From the NCBI RefSeq assembly GCF_900115565.1, contig NZ_FOWW01000012.1:1-64000 (forward strand): a stretch of 64,000 nucleotides of DNA, written 5' to 3'. Positions 29,257 through 38,619 of the stretch are shown in pieces. The stretch is from Amycolatopsis arida (lineage in GTDB: Bacteria; Actinomycetota; Actinomycetes; Mycobacteriales; Pseudonocardiaceae). Both the position numbers and the translations under genes were made by a program. How positions within the stretch are numbered: the first letter of the stretch is position 1; each line of letters starts with the position of its first letter. The notes beneath the pieces were generated by a model. That model saw nothing but the letters and a program-made list of their open reading frames with translations, was not told the DNA's origin and did not search any database.

Positions 29257-29553
29257 TTACCCAATCGCGACTTGCGCGGTGCAGAACATGCTGAGTTCCG
29301 TCGGTTGATGTCTGCTGTTTAGCTCCCAGGCGCTTCCAGGTGTGAAGGCGGTGACGCGTTCGACGATCGCGGGTACGGGGCCGACCGTGACGCGGCGAAC
29401 AGTTCCGAGAGCGCCGGGGACGGACTCACCGTCAGCGTGGACAGGCAGCCGCGGGCCCCACCCGGTGATAGCGGCGTGGTCGGCCGCTGCGGCCCGCACC
29501 CGATTGGACGGCTTGTCGACGACGGTGACGGCATGTGCTCGCATTGATTTGCT
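29257..29553 (-). pseudogene. SRPBCC/polyketide-cyclase-like protein, truncated
   Basis: From the ATG at 29553: MRAHAVTVVDKPSNRVRAAA, HAAITGWGPRLPV, TVRRVTVGPVPAIVERVTAF. This is the N-terminal half of an SRPBCC small-molecule-binding fold. The frame then ends after 99 residues, short of the usual 140-150. It sits just after the DUF4383-like gene. Confidence 0.45.
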
Positions 29554-29570
29554 CATCAGAGTTGGTCTTG

Positions 29571-29993
29571 CTAGGTAGTGGATGCCGTGGCAGCCCGCCT
29601 CCGCTCCGCCGTCGCGACTGAGCGACGCCGGGTGCTGAGCCAGATCACGACGAGGAGTGCCCCTTCGGCGATGTGCACCCAGGTGCCGACAACGTCGACG
29701 CCGAGGTGGTGCCGCACATCGGGGCCGCCGACCAGGCCGACGGCTCCCCAGACGAGGTAGTAGAGACCGCCCAGCAGGGCGTAGGAGGTCGCCCGGGTCC
29801 TTCTGGCCACTGCGACCATCCCGATTACGCCCGTGATCAAGTGGCACGCGAGGTGGCAGCCGTTGACCGTGACCGGGATGAACCCGACCAGCTCCGTGGT
29901 GCAGGAGGCCATCGGCTCGGAGAAGACCGTCGGGCAGGTGAGGTAGCCGGCCGGTCCGTTGGTAACCCGGCAGCAACGACGCACCTTCACCAC
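29571..29993 (-). CDS. DUF4383-like small membrane protein
   Basis: It has 140 residues with about four hydrophobic segments: PVTVNGCHLACHLITGVIGM, TSYALLGGLYYLVWGAVGLV, GTWVHIAEGALLVVIWL. The Asn-His/His pattern before HLITG fits DUF4383. The GTG start has no clear ribosome site, so the N-terminus (MVKVRRCCRVTNG) is uncertain. Function unknown. Confidence 0.55.
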   Translation of the reverse strand: MVKVRRCCRVTNGPAGYLTCPTVFSEPMASCTTELVGFIPVTVNGCHLACHLITGVIGMVAVARRTRATSYALLGGLYYLVWGAVGLVGGPDVRHHLGVDVVGTWVHIAEGALLVVIWLSTRRRSVATAERRRAATASTT

Positions 29994-30124
29994 CGCAAGT
30001 TGATCTTCTCAAACACGCTCTCAGTCCGGAACGCGAGGACTACCTGCGGACGCAGATCGCGCACCGATTAGGTTTTCGCGCCGCGCCCGTCTGTACGTGT
30101 GAGATCGACTCACGAGAGGCTGGC

Positions 30125-30712
30125 ATGATGCGGAGACTGACCTTTGGCATGAATGTGACCCTGGACGGCTACATCGCCGCGCCCGGCGACGACCTCGGCT
30201 GGAGTGGGGGTGAGGGACCGGACTCGTCGCCGAGCGACGAGCTGTTCCAGTGGTGGTCCGACCGGGTGGCGGCGACGGGCCTGGCGCTGTATGGGCGCAA
30301 GCTGTGGGAGACGATGAGTTCCCACTGGCCGACCGCCGACCAGCAGCCCGGCGCCACACCGGCGGCGATCGAGTTCGCCCGCCGCTGGCGGGACATGCCG
30401 AAGATGGTGTTCTCCTCGACGACCAGCACGGTCGACTGGAACACCCGCCTGGTCACCGGCGACGCGGTCACCGAGATCACCCGGCTCAAGGCCGAGGACG
30501 CCGGCCCGATGGACATCGGCGGCGCGACGCTCGCCGGGGCGGCCATGCGGGCCGGGCTGATCGACGAGTACGTGCTGGTCACCGTGCCGGTCTTGGTGGG
30601 CGGCGGCACGCCGTTCTTCACCGGGCTGGACAGCTGGGTGAACCTGAACCTCGTGGAGACCCGGACGTTTCCCGGCGGCGTGGTGCTGACCCGATACGAG
30701 ACGAGGCGATGA
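30125..30712 (+). CDS. Dihydrofolate reductase-like protein (RibD C-terminal family)
   Basis: It has 195 residues. LTFGMNVTLDGYIAAPGDDL at the start, LALYGRKLWETM near 60, MDIGGATLAGAAMRAGLIDE near 140 and VPVLVGGGTPFF are the family's cofactor-binding and C-terminal motifs. These proteins use NADPH on pteridine-like or unknown substrates. It is intact, unlike its relative at 26370-26729. Confidence 0.88.
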   Translation: MMRRLTFGMNVTLDGYIAAPGDDLGWSGGEGPDSSPSDELFQWWSDRVAATGLALYGRKLWETMSSHWPTADQQPGATPAAIEFARRWRDMPKMVFSSTTSTVDWNTRLVTGDAVTEITRLKAEDAGPMDIGGATLAGAAMRAGLIDEYVLVTVPVLVGGGTPFFTGLDSWVNLNLVETRTFPGGVVLTRYETRR

Positions 30713-30900
30713 GCACGGGCCAGACGATCGGCTCGTGAGGTCAGGTCGAAATCCTTCCTGGCGTGCTCACCGTGACCCTTGGCTATGAGGGAACCTTCCC
30801 CGGCCCTTTCCTTGCGTTCCGAGTGAGCTGTTGACCGACTCGCTGGAGATGAGGACGACGGCGTCGTTGATCGTGACGATGTTCTTCGGGGCATGAAGAC

Positions 30901-30936
30901 GCCCCGCCGGCAACGCTGTCAAACGCCGGCGGGGCG
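30901..30936. terminator. Strong GC hairpin between convergent genes
   Basis: CGCCCCGCCGGC (30901-30912), a 12-nt loop, and GCCGGCGGGGCG (30925-30936) form a 12-bp perfect stem between the DHFR-like gene and the sigma-factor gene. The remaining bases of 30713-31048 hold no supported gene. Confidence 0.65.
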
Positions 30937-31048
30937 GTGGTGTTCGCGTTGTCGCGTTGGTGTTCAGCCGGTCGGGGTGCTCATTCCGCGGTGACTTCGG
31001 TGAGGCCGGCCCGTGCGCTGGACTCGTCGACGATGGGGACATGTGTGA

Positions 31049-32056
31049 TCACAGTGTCGGGGGCAGGTCCAGCCATGGTTTGTCGGTGGCGTCGAATCCG
31101 GTGAGCTCGGCGATCTTCCCGTCCGCGATGCGCAGGACCGCGATGGCAAATAGCCGGTACTCCGGGTCGTCGGGGGTGCGGAGGTACAGCACGGCGGCAG
31201 GCATGCGGTTGACCGTCGTGGTGATACCGCGCCAGTCGTCGTAGCCGCGCTGGAAAAGCCCGCCGGAGACCCAGCCGTCCACCGCGTCCTTGGCCGTCCT
31301 GATCACGGTGCCCGGCTCGGGCAGCATCGCGAAGCGCAGGTCGTCGCGCAGCAGGGAGATCAGCCCGTCGAGGTCGTTGCGCTCGTGGGCGTCGATGTAC
31401 GACTTCACCACGCCGCGCTCGTCATTCGACAGCTCGTGGGTGGCGGGGCTCCGCCAGTCGAGGCGGCGGTCGGGCAGCTGCTCGCGCATCGTCACGCGCG
31501 CCCGCTGCAGTGCGCTGGTCACCGATGCGACGGTCAGCTCAAGGGCGTTGGCGGCCTTCGACGCCGGCCAGCCGAGGACGTCGCGCAGGATGAACACCGC
31601 CCGCTGCCGCGGCGGCAGGTGCTGGACGGCGACGATGAACGCCAGCTCGATCGTCTCCCGCGCCACCACCGATTCCTGCGGGTCCTCGGGGAGCATCCGG
31701 TCGGGGTACGGCTGCAGGTACGGCACCTCGGAGCCGGAGTCCGACAGCTCGGAGGGTACGGGTGTGCGGTCGTTGCGCTTCTCCAGGAAGTCGAGGCAGA
31801 CGTTCGTCGCGATCCGGTACAGCCAGGTCCGCAGCGCAGCGTGGCCCTTGAACGACTCCCGCTTGTTCCACGCTCGCAGGAACGTCTCCTGCGTCATGTC
31901 CTGGGCGTCCTCGTAGTTCGCGAGCATCCGGTAGCAGTGCACCTGCAGCTCACGCCGGTGACGCTCCGTGATGAGCGCGAACCGTCCCGTATCGCCTGAG
32001 CGGACCACCGCGATGAACGTGGCCTCGTCGGCGCCCAGCGGTCTAGCGTCGGTCAT
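31049..32056 (-). CDS. ECF sigma factor with C-terminal SnoaL-like domain (SigG/SigJ type)
   Basis: I choose the ATG at 32056 (GGAAGGA 9 nt upstream), giving 335 residues. Region 2 is at about 20-90 (YEDAQDMTQETFLRAWNK, TWLYRIATNVCLDFLEKR) and region 4 at about 135-190 (LPPRQRAVFILRDVLGWPAS). The C-terminal 120 residues form a SnoaL/NTF2-like domain (VVKSYIDAHERNDLDGLI, FAIAVLRIADGKIAELTGFD). In this ECF group the NTF2-like domain replaces a classical anti-sigma factor. No partner gene is evident. Confidence 0.85.
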   Translation of the reverse strand: MTDARPLGADEATFIAVVRSGDTGRFALITERHRRELQVHCYRMLANYEDAQDMTQETFLRAWNKRESFKGHAALRTWLYRIATNVCLDFLEKRNDRTPVPSELSDSGSEVPYLQPYPDRMLPEDPQESVVARETIELAFIVAVQHLPPRQRAVFILRDVLGWPASKAANALELTVASVTSALQRARVTMREQLPDRRLDWRSPATHELSNDERGVVKSYIDAHERNDLDGLISLLRDDLRFAMLPEPGTVIRTAKDAVDGWVSGGLFQRGYDDWRGITTTVNRMPAAVLYLRTPDDPEYRLFAIAVLRIADGKIAELTGFDATDKPWLDLPPTL

Positions 32057-32652
32057 GGTCATCAATCCTTCCACCGGTGCGAGGGGGCTACCAGAACTGA
32101 CGGCATGGCGGAGGATTTCTGATCGGTGAAGCCGCTGACACCGGGTCGTTCGTCAGGGCGGATGGGCCGGGTCGATCCAGGGGAGGTGCTCCAGGTCAGG
32201 CACACCCTCGATGTCGAGGTGGGGGTCGCCGTAGTACCCGGTGAACACCTCGTCCAGCGCCCGCATCAGCATCACCGGGCCAGAGGCTTATGCCTTTCCA
32301 CCACGCCATCGTCACCGGGCTAGCAACTTCACGCGGCCAGCGGAAACACCCAAACGAGGTGGGGCCAGAACCACTTCAACTTGCCGAAATCAGATCTGAG
32401 CGGTGCGCTGACGTTGCCTACCTGCTGGTCTGTGGCGGGCCGCTGAACGACTCAGCACATCGCGGCGGCTGTGGGCACTGTCGGCGACCGCTACTGGAGG
32501 CGGTCATCAAACTGCTCAAGGCGTCCGGCCTGACCTGAGGGGCTCGATAGCGCGTGCCCGCTGGCCAGTAGCCAGATGCTGCGAGCGTGGAGTCGCTGGT
32601 CCGAGTGCTGCGCGGCGCTGGCATCGTGTCATGCCGACTCGCGTTCGACGGG
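32057..32652. other. Non-coding or decayed stretch
   Basis: On the minus strand at about 32152-32290 a frame reads MLMRALDEVFTGYYGDPHLD and PDLEHLPWIDPAHPP, which looks like a real protein tail of unknown family. Nothing else is supported. Confidence 0.35.
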
Positions 32653-32825
32653 TCAGGTGTCGGCGTGCCGGCGGGACAACTCGGCGGCGCAGCCGGCGCG
32701 GGTGTTGCCCGCGATATCGTTCCAGGCCGTTGCGGTCTCGGTGTGCAGGTTGAGCAGGTCGGACAGCACTGTCGCGGGAAGTTGGGCGGCCAGGTCGATC
32801 AGCGCGGTGTTGCGGCTTAAGTCCA
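32653..32825 (-). pseudogene. Recombinase/integrase C-terminal tail
   Basis: NTALIDLAAQLPATVLSDLL, NLHTETATAWNDIAG ending ELSRRHADT matches the tail of actinobacterial transposon-type integrases. It is fused in frame to the TGT-like fragment, with a rare TTA codon at the junction (near 32820). Confidence 0.5.
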
Positions 32826-33215
32826 CCCCGGCCTGCCGGTAGAGGTCGACGCAGAACTCGTAGTCGACCAGGTGCCAACCCTGCACCACCGGGGCCCAGG
32901 CACCTCCGGCGCCAACTCCCGCAGCCGCAAGAAGTTGGTGACGGTGCGGTCTTGATGCTCGCGCACGCACAACCCGGTACGAGCGAGCATGACCGGCTCA
33001 CACATCCAGTCCTGCGAAGCGGCGAAGTCCAGCCCGCCGATCCTGTCGAGGTAGTACCGCACCGACTCGACGTACTGGTCGGCGGTGGTCCGCCACCGGC
33101 CGTACAAGCTCAACTCGGTGAACCCGCCGTTCCCCAGCACCGGCTGTCTCATGAAACGGCTGGCGCCCTTCCCGGTCGGCCGCGGCGTGGCTCCTCGCTC
33201 GCGCCACGAACAGCG
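32826..33215 (-). pseudogene. TGT-like (DpdA/queuine-transglycosylase superfamily) N-terminal half
   Basis: The frame gives GNGGFTELSLYGRW, YYLDRIGGLDFAASQDWMCE and CVREHQDRTVTNFLRLREL; after a one-base loss near 32903 it resumes WAPVVQGWHLVDYEFCVDLY. These match a small TGT-superfamily protein found in actinomycete mobile DNA, related to the DNA deazaguanine transglycosylase DpdA. The start and the C-terminal half are missing. A matching C-terminal half lies at 38620-38970 on the other strand. Confidence 0.55.
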
Positions 33216-33316
33216 CTCAGAAGCAGGGATGACCGTTGCGGCGTTTGTGATCTCGTGCTGGGCTTTGTCGTTGGCACGTCCAGATCGCTTCCGGCGCATA
33301 TGGCACAGTCGTCACC

Positions 33317-34237
33317 GTGCCGTTGGATGATCTGCTGGACTGGCTGCCGGCCTGGTGTGTAAACCAGTTGGGGGACGAGCCGGTCAGCGTGCTGTTCGAG
33401 CAGCGGTCGATATCGGCGGTGTTCGGGCTGCGGTTGGCCGATGGGCGGGACGTCGTGGTGAAGGCGCGGGAGGACGACGGCCGGGCCGCGTCGTGTGTTG
33501 CCGCGCAGGCCCGGTTGGCGGAGCGGGGGTTTCCGTGTGCCCGGCCGCTCACGCCCGCGGTCGGCGTCGATGCGTTGGCCGTGCACGCCGAGGAGTACCG
33601 GCCCGGCGGTGAACTGCTGCGTGGCGATTCGCCGGAGGTCGCCGTGCGCTACGCGGCGGTGTTCGCCCGGCTGATGGCCGAACTGGCCGACATGACCGTC
33701 GCGCCTCCGGTGCCGAGCCCTCGCTGGGTGCGCTGGGACCACACAGATTCCGGGCTGTGGCCGGCGATCGGATTCCTCGACCAGCGGGACCAGAGCGCCG
33801 TGCCCGCCTACGTCGTCGACACGGCCGCCCGGGCCCGCGAGCGGTTGCTGGCCGCCGACCTGCCGCGTGTTCTGGGTCACGCCGACTTCGAAGCGCAGAA
33901 CCTCCGTTGGCACGACAGCCACGTGTGGGCCGTGCATGACTGGGACAGCCTGGCGTGGCAGCCAGAGGCGGCACTGGTGGGAGCGGCGAGTGGAGTGTTC
34001 CCCAAGACCGGGCCGGCCACACTGCCACCGATCGAAAGTTCCGAGGCGTTCTTGGTGGCTTATCAGGACCTTCGGGGGCGTCGGTTCACCGCGGAGGAGC
34101 AGGAGATCGCGTGGGCGGCCAGCCTGTGGCCAGCAGCGCACGACGTCCGATGGGAAGCACTGCTCGGCGATCCCCCGGTGTCCGGTGACGCCGTCCGCGC
34201 GCAGGCAGCCGAACGCCTCCGCCGAGCGAACACCTAG
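33317..34237 (+). CDS. APH-family phosphotransferase
   Basis: It has 306 residues and a GTG start. The nucleotide-loop segment resembles VVVKAREDDGRA (Lys near 45). The Brenner-type catalytic motif is LGHADFEAQNLRWHD near 192-205, followed by VWAVHDWDSLAWQP with the metal Asp. This is the aminoglycoside/choline-kinase fold; the substrate cannot be told, and genes of this kind are not always resistance genes. It starts about 100 bp beyond the TGT-like relic. Confidence 0.8.
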   Translation: MPLDDLLDWLPAWCVNQLGDEPVSVLFEQRSISAVFGLRLADGRDVVVKAREDDGRAASCVAAQARLAERGFPCARPLTPAVGVDALAVHAEEYRPGGELLRGDSPEVAVRYAAVFARLMAELADMTVAPPVPSPRWVRWDHTDSGLWPAIGFLDQRDQSAVPAYVVDTAARARERLLAADLPRVLGHADFEAQNLRWHDSHVWAVHDWDSLAWQPEAALVGAASGVFPKTGPATLPPIESSEAFLVAYQDLRGRRFTAEEQEIAWAASLWPAAHDVRWEALLGDPPVSGDAVRAQAAERLRRANT

Positions 34238-34249
34238 CCACCAACGCCC

Positions 34250-34425
34250 AGTGGACGGGAAGCACAGGAGACGAGCAGGCGCAGGGCTTTGTCGGCGGGT
34301 GAGTCGAGGTTCGGCGGCGTAGATGGTGATGGTGAGATCGCCAACGGCGGAGTGGTGGAAGCGTTTGGTGCCGGTGCTGTGGTGGCGAACGTTGTGGGCG
34401 CCCCAGCGAGTGCGGAATTCTCTCC
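34250..34425 (-). pseudogene. MmyB-like XRE regulator C-terminal remnant
   Basis: EFRTRWGAHNVRHHSTGTKR and FHHSAVGDLTITIYAAE match the MmyB-like ligand-binding domain. About ten residues are missing inside and the tail (PNLDSPADKALRLL) is in another frame. The rest of 34238-34659 contains nothing I can support. Confidence 0.5.
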
Positions 34426-34659
34426 GACAGGCCAGTCACACTGTCACAACCGCCGATTTGGGTGCCCAACACCACATCCCGGTGAGAACCCTCAGCGTTC
34501 AAGGGAACGCCTATGTCAGAGAACCGAGCACACAACGATTGGGAAGAAACTCACGAACGCTACCGCAAAAGTTTCTAACAGAGACCGCTAGCCGCGCAGA
34601 GCATTCGGCGCGCAGCTCAGATTCCTGGACCAATTCCGAGTCCCGGCACCCAGCCGCGT

Positions 34660-35832
34660 TCACCGATTAGCGGCCAACACTGCCCCGAGGCCTTCTTGCA
34701 GATCCTTGACGAAATACTCGGGAACCTCCAGCGACGGGAAATGTCCTCCGATTTCGGGCGTCCTCCATCGGACGATCTGTCGGTACCGCTCCTGCGCCCA
34801 GGGGCGCGGACACTTCTCGACGTCGCGGGGATACATAGTGAGTGCTGACGGGACGTCGACCCGCAGTTCGGGGTCCAGCGAGTTGTGGCTTTCGTAGTAG
34901 ATGCGGGCCGCCGACGCGCCGGTCCGCGTCAGCCAATACAGGGTGACGTCGTCAAGAACGCGGTCCCTGGAAATCGTCTCGAACGGGCTGTCTTCGGTAT
35001 CTGACCACTCGGCGAACTTGTCAAGGATCCAGGCAAGAAGCCCGACCGGTGAGTCGACGAGCGAGTAGCCGATGGTCTGCGGTCGGGTCGCCTGCTGCTT
35101 CGCGTACGCCGCGCGGTGGCGCCAGAAATCGCGGGTTTCCTCGATCCATTTGCGCTCGGCCGCCGTCAGCCCGTCCGTTGTCAACTCGGGCGGTCCCTCC
35201 GCGAACGTTGTGTGGATGCCGAGAACGTGCGCCGGGAACCGGCCGCCGAGAACCGTGGTGATATTACCTCCCCAGTCGCCGCCGTGGGCTGCGAACTTGC
35301 CGTAGCCCAGCCTTCCCATCAGTTCCACCCATGCGGCCGCGATCTTTTCGGTTCCCCACCCGGTGGTGGCCGGCTTGTCGCTGTAACCAAAGCCTGGTAG
35401 CGACGGGACCACGACGTGGAACGCCGGCGCGTCTGCATCTTTCGGATCTGCCAGCTCGTCTACTGCATCGATGAACCGAGCAATGCTGTCTGGCCAGCCG
35501 TGCGTCAAGATCAGCGGAGTGGCATCCGCGCGCGCGGATCGGCGGTGCAGGAAGTGGATTCCCAGATCATCAATGGTCGTCCTGAACTGGCCGATACGGT
35601 TGAGGCGCTCTTCGAACGACCGCCAGTCGTACCCGGTGCGCCAGTAGTTCACGACATCGACGAGGTCGGCGAGAGGAACGCCCTGTTCCCATCGGCGAGG
35701 GTCGGGCGCGGCGCGATAGACCGTCTCGGCCTCCGGTAGCCGCGCCGCGGCCAGTCGCGCGCGCAGATCGTCGAGGTCAGCGTCAGGTGCGTGGGCTTCG
35801 AATGCGTGCACGTCGCTGGTTGGGCGGGGCAT
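34660..35832 (-). CDS. Epoxide hydrolase (juvenile-hormone/microsomal type)
   Basis: It has 390 residues. It starts with the N-terminal meander of this family (about 1-90), then the alpha/beta-hydrolase core: oxyanion motif THGWPDS at 110-116, nucleophile Asp186 in HGGDWGGN, cap helix residues around 220-300 and catalytic His in EIGGHFPSLEVPE near 366. It would convert an epoxide to a diol through an ester intermediate. Cytoplasmic, no signal peptide. Its first codons lie behind GAGGTCTC as ribosome site. Confidence 0.88.
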   Translation of the reverse strand: MPRPTSDVHAFEAHAPDADLDDLRARLAAARLPEAETVYRAAPDPRRWEQGVPLADLVDVVNYWRTGYDWRSFEERLNRIGQFRTTIDDLGIHFLHRRSARADATPLILTHGWPDSIARFIDAVDELADPKDADAPAFHVVVPSLPGFGYSDKPATTGWGTEKIAAAWVELMGRLGYGKFAAHGGDWGGNITTVLGGRFPAHVLGIHTTFAEGPPELTTDGLTAAERKWIEETRDFWRHRAAYAKQQATRPQTIGYSLVDSPVGLLAWILDKFAEWSDTEDSPFETISRDRVLDDVTLYWLTRTGASAARIYYESHNSLDPELRVDVPSALTMYPRDVEKCPRPWAQERYRQIVRWRTPEIGGHFPSLEVPEYFVKDLQEGLGAVLAANR

Positions 35833-36026
35833 GAGACCTCCTGGCCATCGCGGAGCCGGCTACGACCTGTCGCGAACCGGCTAAGACGGTTCTAGCATGT
35901 CTTCATGCCTGCGTGCAACCGGTCTTTCAGGAAGGTCGCTGGGTCGGGGCGCTTGCGGCGTTACCCGTGACCAGGCTCTCTGGGTGCGCTGGCGGGCATG
36001 GCCGGGTGCCAGCTGGCGCTGCCGGG

Positions 36027-36395
36027 CTACGCGTCTCTGAGGTTTCTCGTGAGTGGACTGGGTCTGGTCAGGCGGGTTGCGTTGTTGGCGGAGATCGCCA
36101 CGACCGCCGCTGCCCAGGGCCAGGTTGCAGGTACGCGCATCCGTCGCCTGCGAGCACCGAGAGTGAGTCGGGCTGGGACGTGCGGGAATCGGTAGCGCAT
36201 GGCCTTCGGCTCGCACGCGGCCAGGACCTGCGCGTCGCCAGTCAGAGCGAGCAGTCGAGTCCAGGCGACCAGGTCGGCGGCGATCTGGGCGAGCATCGAC
36301 CAGGTGGCGTTGATCGCGAGCTCCCGCGACGGGAACCTGCCCAGCCCCGAGTCTTTGGCGTGCCGGATGCGGTCCTCGTGGACGATCGAGGCTAA
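36027..36395 (-). mobile_element. IS1380-family transposase, 3' remnant
   Basis: The frame reads HEDRIRHAKDSGLGRFPSRE, AINATWSMLAQIAADLVAWT, RLLALTGDAQVLAACEPKAM and RYRFPHVPARLTLGARRRRM, the C-terminal third of IS1380 transposases. The N-terminal two thirds and clear terminal inverted repeats are absent. 35833-36026 shows nothing else. Confidence 0.65.
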
Positions 36396-36404
36396 GGTGG
36401 TTCC

Positions 36405-36992
36405 ATGCGTGCTGGGTTCCCTGACTTTCGCCTCGGTAACGTGCTGGCGACCAGCTTCACGGCGACTCTGACGGAGCGTCATGGCAACGCTGTGGAGCGC
36501 ATTCCCACGCCGCAGCGACTCGTCGACTGGCTGGCGGTGAACGGCCTAGCCGTGGACTCCTGCACCACCGCCCAACTCGAACTCGCTCGGGAACTGAGGG
36601 AATCAATTCACGCCGCCGCGACAGCGACCGCGACCCAGGACGCTCTCCCTGCGTCTGCCGTCCAAGTCATCAATGACCGCAGCATTCAGGGTCGGGCCTC
36701 GGCTATCCTGACGCCCGAGGGCAATCGTCAATGGCGACTTAGTTCGGCTTCCCGCGTAGAAGATGCCCTAGGCGTAATCGCCGCCGACGCGATCAGCATC
36801 ATCGCAGGCGAACGAGACGGAAGATTGGCCTTGTGCGCATCGCCAACCTGCCAAGCCGCCTTCTTCGACACCAGTCAAAGTCGCACCCGCAAATGGTGTG
36901 ACATGAACACGTGTGGGAATCGTCAGAAGAAGGCGCGCTTCAATGCCAACCAGCGCAAGAACCGGACTGCCGCACGGACGGGTGTCATCTGA
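36405..36992 (+). CDS. ABATE/CGNR zinc-finger protein
   Basis: It has 195 residues. The N-terminal ABATE domain (DFRLGNVLATSFTATLTERH, RLVDWLAVNGLAVDS) is followed by the C-terminal treble-clef finger CASPTCQAAFFDTSQSRTRK with CGNRQKKARF. The family is considered a stress-linked DNA-binding regulator in actinomycetes. It begins 10 bp from the IS1380 relic, which may have supplied or removed its promoter. Confidence 0.82.
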   Translation: MRAGFPDFRLGNVLATSFTATLTERHGNAVERIPTPQRLVDWLAVNGLAVDSCTTAQLELARELRESIHAAATATATQDALPASAVQVINDRSIQGRASAILTPEGNRQWRLSSASRVEDALGVIAADAISIIAGERDGRLALCASPTCQAAFFDTSQSRTRKWCDMNTCGNRQKKARFNANQRKNRTAARTGVI

Positions 36993-37019
36993 TCTGGCTT
37001 GTTAGCCGCCGCACCCGTG

Positions 37020-37350
37020 GTCGGGCTCTGCACGTCGGCCCGGCCAGCTACTGCTGGTTCCGCGACCCAACGAAAGCGCTCTGCCTGCGACTGGCCGAAC
37101 CACACAGGCGACACGGCCGCTGATCGGACTTTGCGACTCCGCCCGCTGCCCCCAGGCCACCCACCACGCCTGCCACCGCCCGGTATGGGCCGAGCAGGCC
37201 ACCACCTTCCAGGCATTCCTCGGCAACCCACGAGTCCCGAAAGGTGAGCAAGCCCGGTTGCGCCGCGAGCACGACCGGGTCCAGCGGGTGCTCCACAACA
37301 TCGACGAGGCGACCAGCACCGCGGTGAACACACCGACACGCCCCTCGGCT
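37020..37350 (+). pseudogene. Tyrosine recombinase fragment with frameshift
   Basis: First frame: GPASYCWFRDPTKALCLRLA. Second frame: GLCDSARCPQATHHACHRPV, WAEQATTFQAFLGNPRVP, RREHDRVQRVLHNID. These belong to the Cys-rich insert and tail of actinobacterial transposon integrases. The catalytic core is not present. Confidence 0.5.
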
Positions 37351-37360
37351 CCCACGGACC

Positions 37361-38014
37361 TTAGGAGGGGCGGTGCGCGACAAGAACTGCTTGCGGAACT
37401 CGCTCATCCGGGTCGCACAGCCACTGGGCCTCGATTTCGAACCCAGCGTCACGCAACCAGGAGGCCACCTTGTCCGGCTGACGGCGGTGGACATAGACCG
37501 TCATCGGGTGGCCTCCATAACCCTCCGTCTTCAACCTCGAGGTGTTACCAACGTGAAACCCGAGTTGCAACGGTCCGCCTGGACGCAATACTCGGTGGAA
37601 GTGCGCGAAGACTGTCGGCACCTCGTCGTCGGGGATGTGAATCAACGACCACCAGGCGAGCACGCCGGCCACCGAAGCGTCGCGGAGGTGCAGGTCCGTC
37701 ATCGAGCCCACCTCAAACCGCAAGCCGGGGTAGTCACGCCGGGCCACGTCGATCATCCCTGGAGAAAGATCGATGCCGAAGGCGTCGACACCGAGCCCGT
37801 GCAGGTGGGCCGTGACGTGTCCAGGGCCGCAGCCGACGTCCGCCACTGGCCCCCCGCCAGCGGCCCGCACACGATCGGCGAACACCGCCAGAGCGGCGCG
37901 AAGGTAAGGGTCACCAGCGATGGCGTCACGCAGTTGGTTGGTATAGCTGACCGCGACCGTGTCGTAAGAGGTTCGGGTGTCAGCCAACCAGTCGTCCGTC
38001 GTCACGACCGACAC
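37361..38014 (-). CDS. Class I SAM-dependent methyltransferase
   Basis: It has 217 residues and a GTG start. SAM motif I is VADVGCGPGHVTAHL near 60, motif II FGIDLSPGMIDVAR, and LAWWSLIHIPDDEVP as motif IV. A C-terminal strand (GFEIEAQWLC) completes the fold. Substrate unknown. It lies between decayed integrase scraps on the opposite strand, so it may be cargo of a former element. Confidence 0.85.
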   Translation of the reverse strand: MSVVTTDDWLADTRTSYDTVAVSYTNQLRDAIAGDPYLRAALAVFADRVRAAGGGPVADVGCGPGHVTAHLHGLGVDAFGIDLSPGMIDVARRDYPGLRFEVGSMTDLHLRDASVAGVLAWWSLIHIPDDEVPTVFAHFHRVLRPGGPLQLGFHVGNTSRLKTEGYGGHPMTVYVHRRQPDKVASWLRDAGFEIEAQWLCDPDERVPQAVLVAHRPS

Positions 38015-38129
38015 GATATTCCATGACCACGATCTCGTCGGCGACCGACGCGAAGAGGCCGGTCACCGGGCGCCAACAGGCCCAGAACTCCACCACGTTT
38101 CCGCAGACCGCAATGCAGGAGAGCACATC

Positions 38130-38479
38130 ATGCCACTGACCACCGAACAACGCCGCCGCAACGAGGCCAGCATCCGCGCTGCGATGGACCGCCTACTGCT
38201 GGGGCAGCTTCCGCCCCGCGGTGGTTGCGACCTCAAGACTCTCGCACGAGAAGCCGGGGTCGGATCACCAGGCTGAAAGACGAGACCGCCAAGCTCGGTG
38301 AACGCGTCCAGGAACGCGATGCACAGATCACCGAGCTCGCCGAGTTCAAGGAACGCGCGTTGTCACAACTCAGCGCGCAGCACGAAGAGATCCTCCGGCT
38401 TCGACAGCTCGCCGACTCGCCGAACAACCTCCGCAGTATCCCTGCCAGGAAGTCGAGGATCACCGGATTATGCGGCTGA
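38130..38479 (+). pseudogene. Integrative-element accessory coiled-coil protein, frameshifted
   Basis: Frame 1 from the ATG near 38130 gives MPLTTEQRRRNEASIRAAMD and CDLKTLAREAGVG; frame 2 gives TRLKDETAKLGERVQERDA and ELAEFKERALSQLSAQHEEI to SRITGLCG. The join lacks about 35 residues that follow the helix-turn-helix in relatives. Proteins of this layout usually follow transposon integrases. Confidence 0.5.
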
Positions 38480-38619
38480 ACGAGGACCTGTTCCAAGGGA
38501 GTACTGCGACACGACATCACCCCTCCACCGACCGCAAGTCGGATCGTCTAATGTGGACGCGCACGGCTCCGATGGGCTTCACTGGCTGGTCGCAACGCGA
38601 CACGCTCACAACGGGACAC

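Noticed and set aside
30767-31042. Minus-strand frame with a transposase-like tail
   Set aside because: No recognisable motif; overlaps the terminator hairpin.
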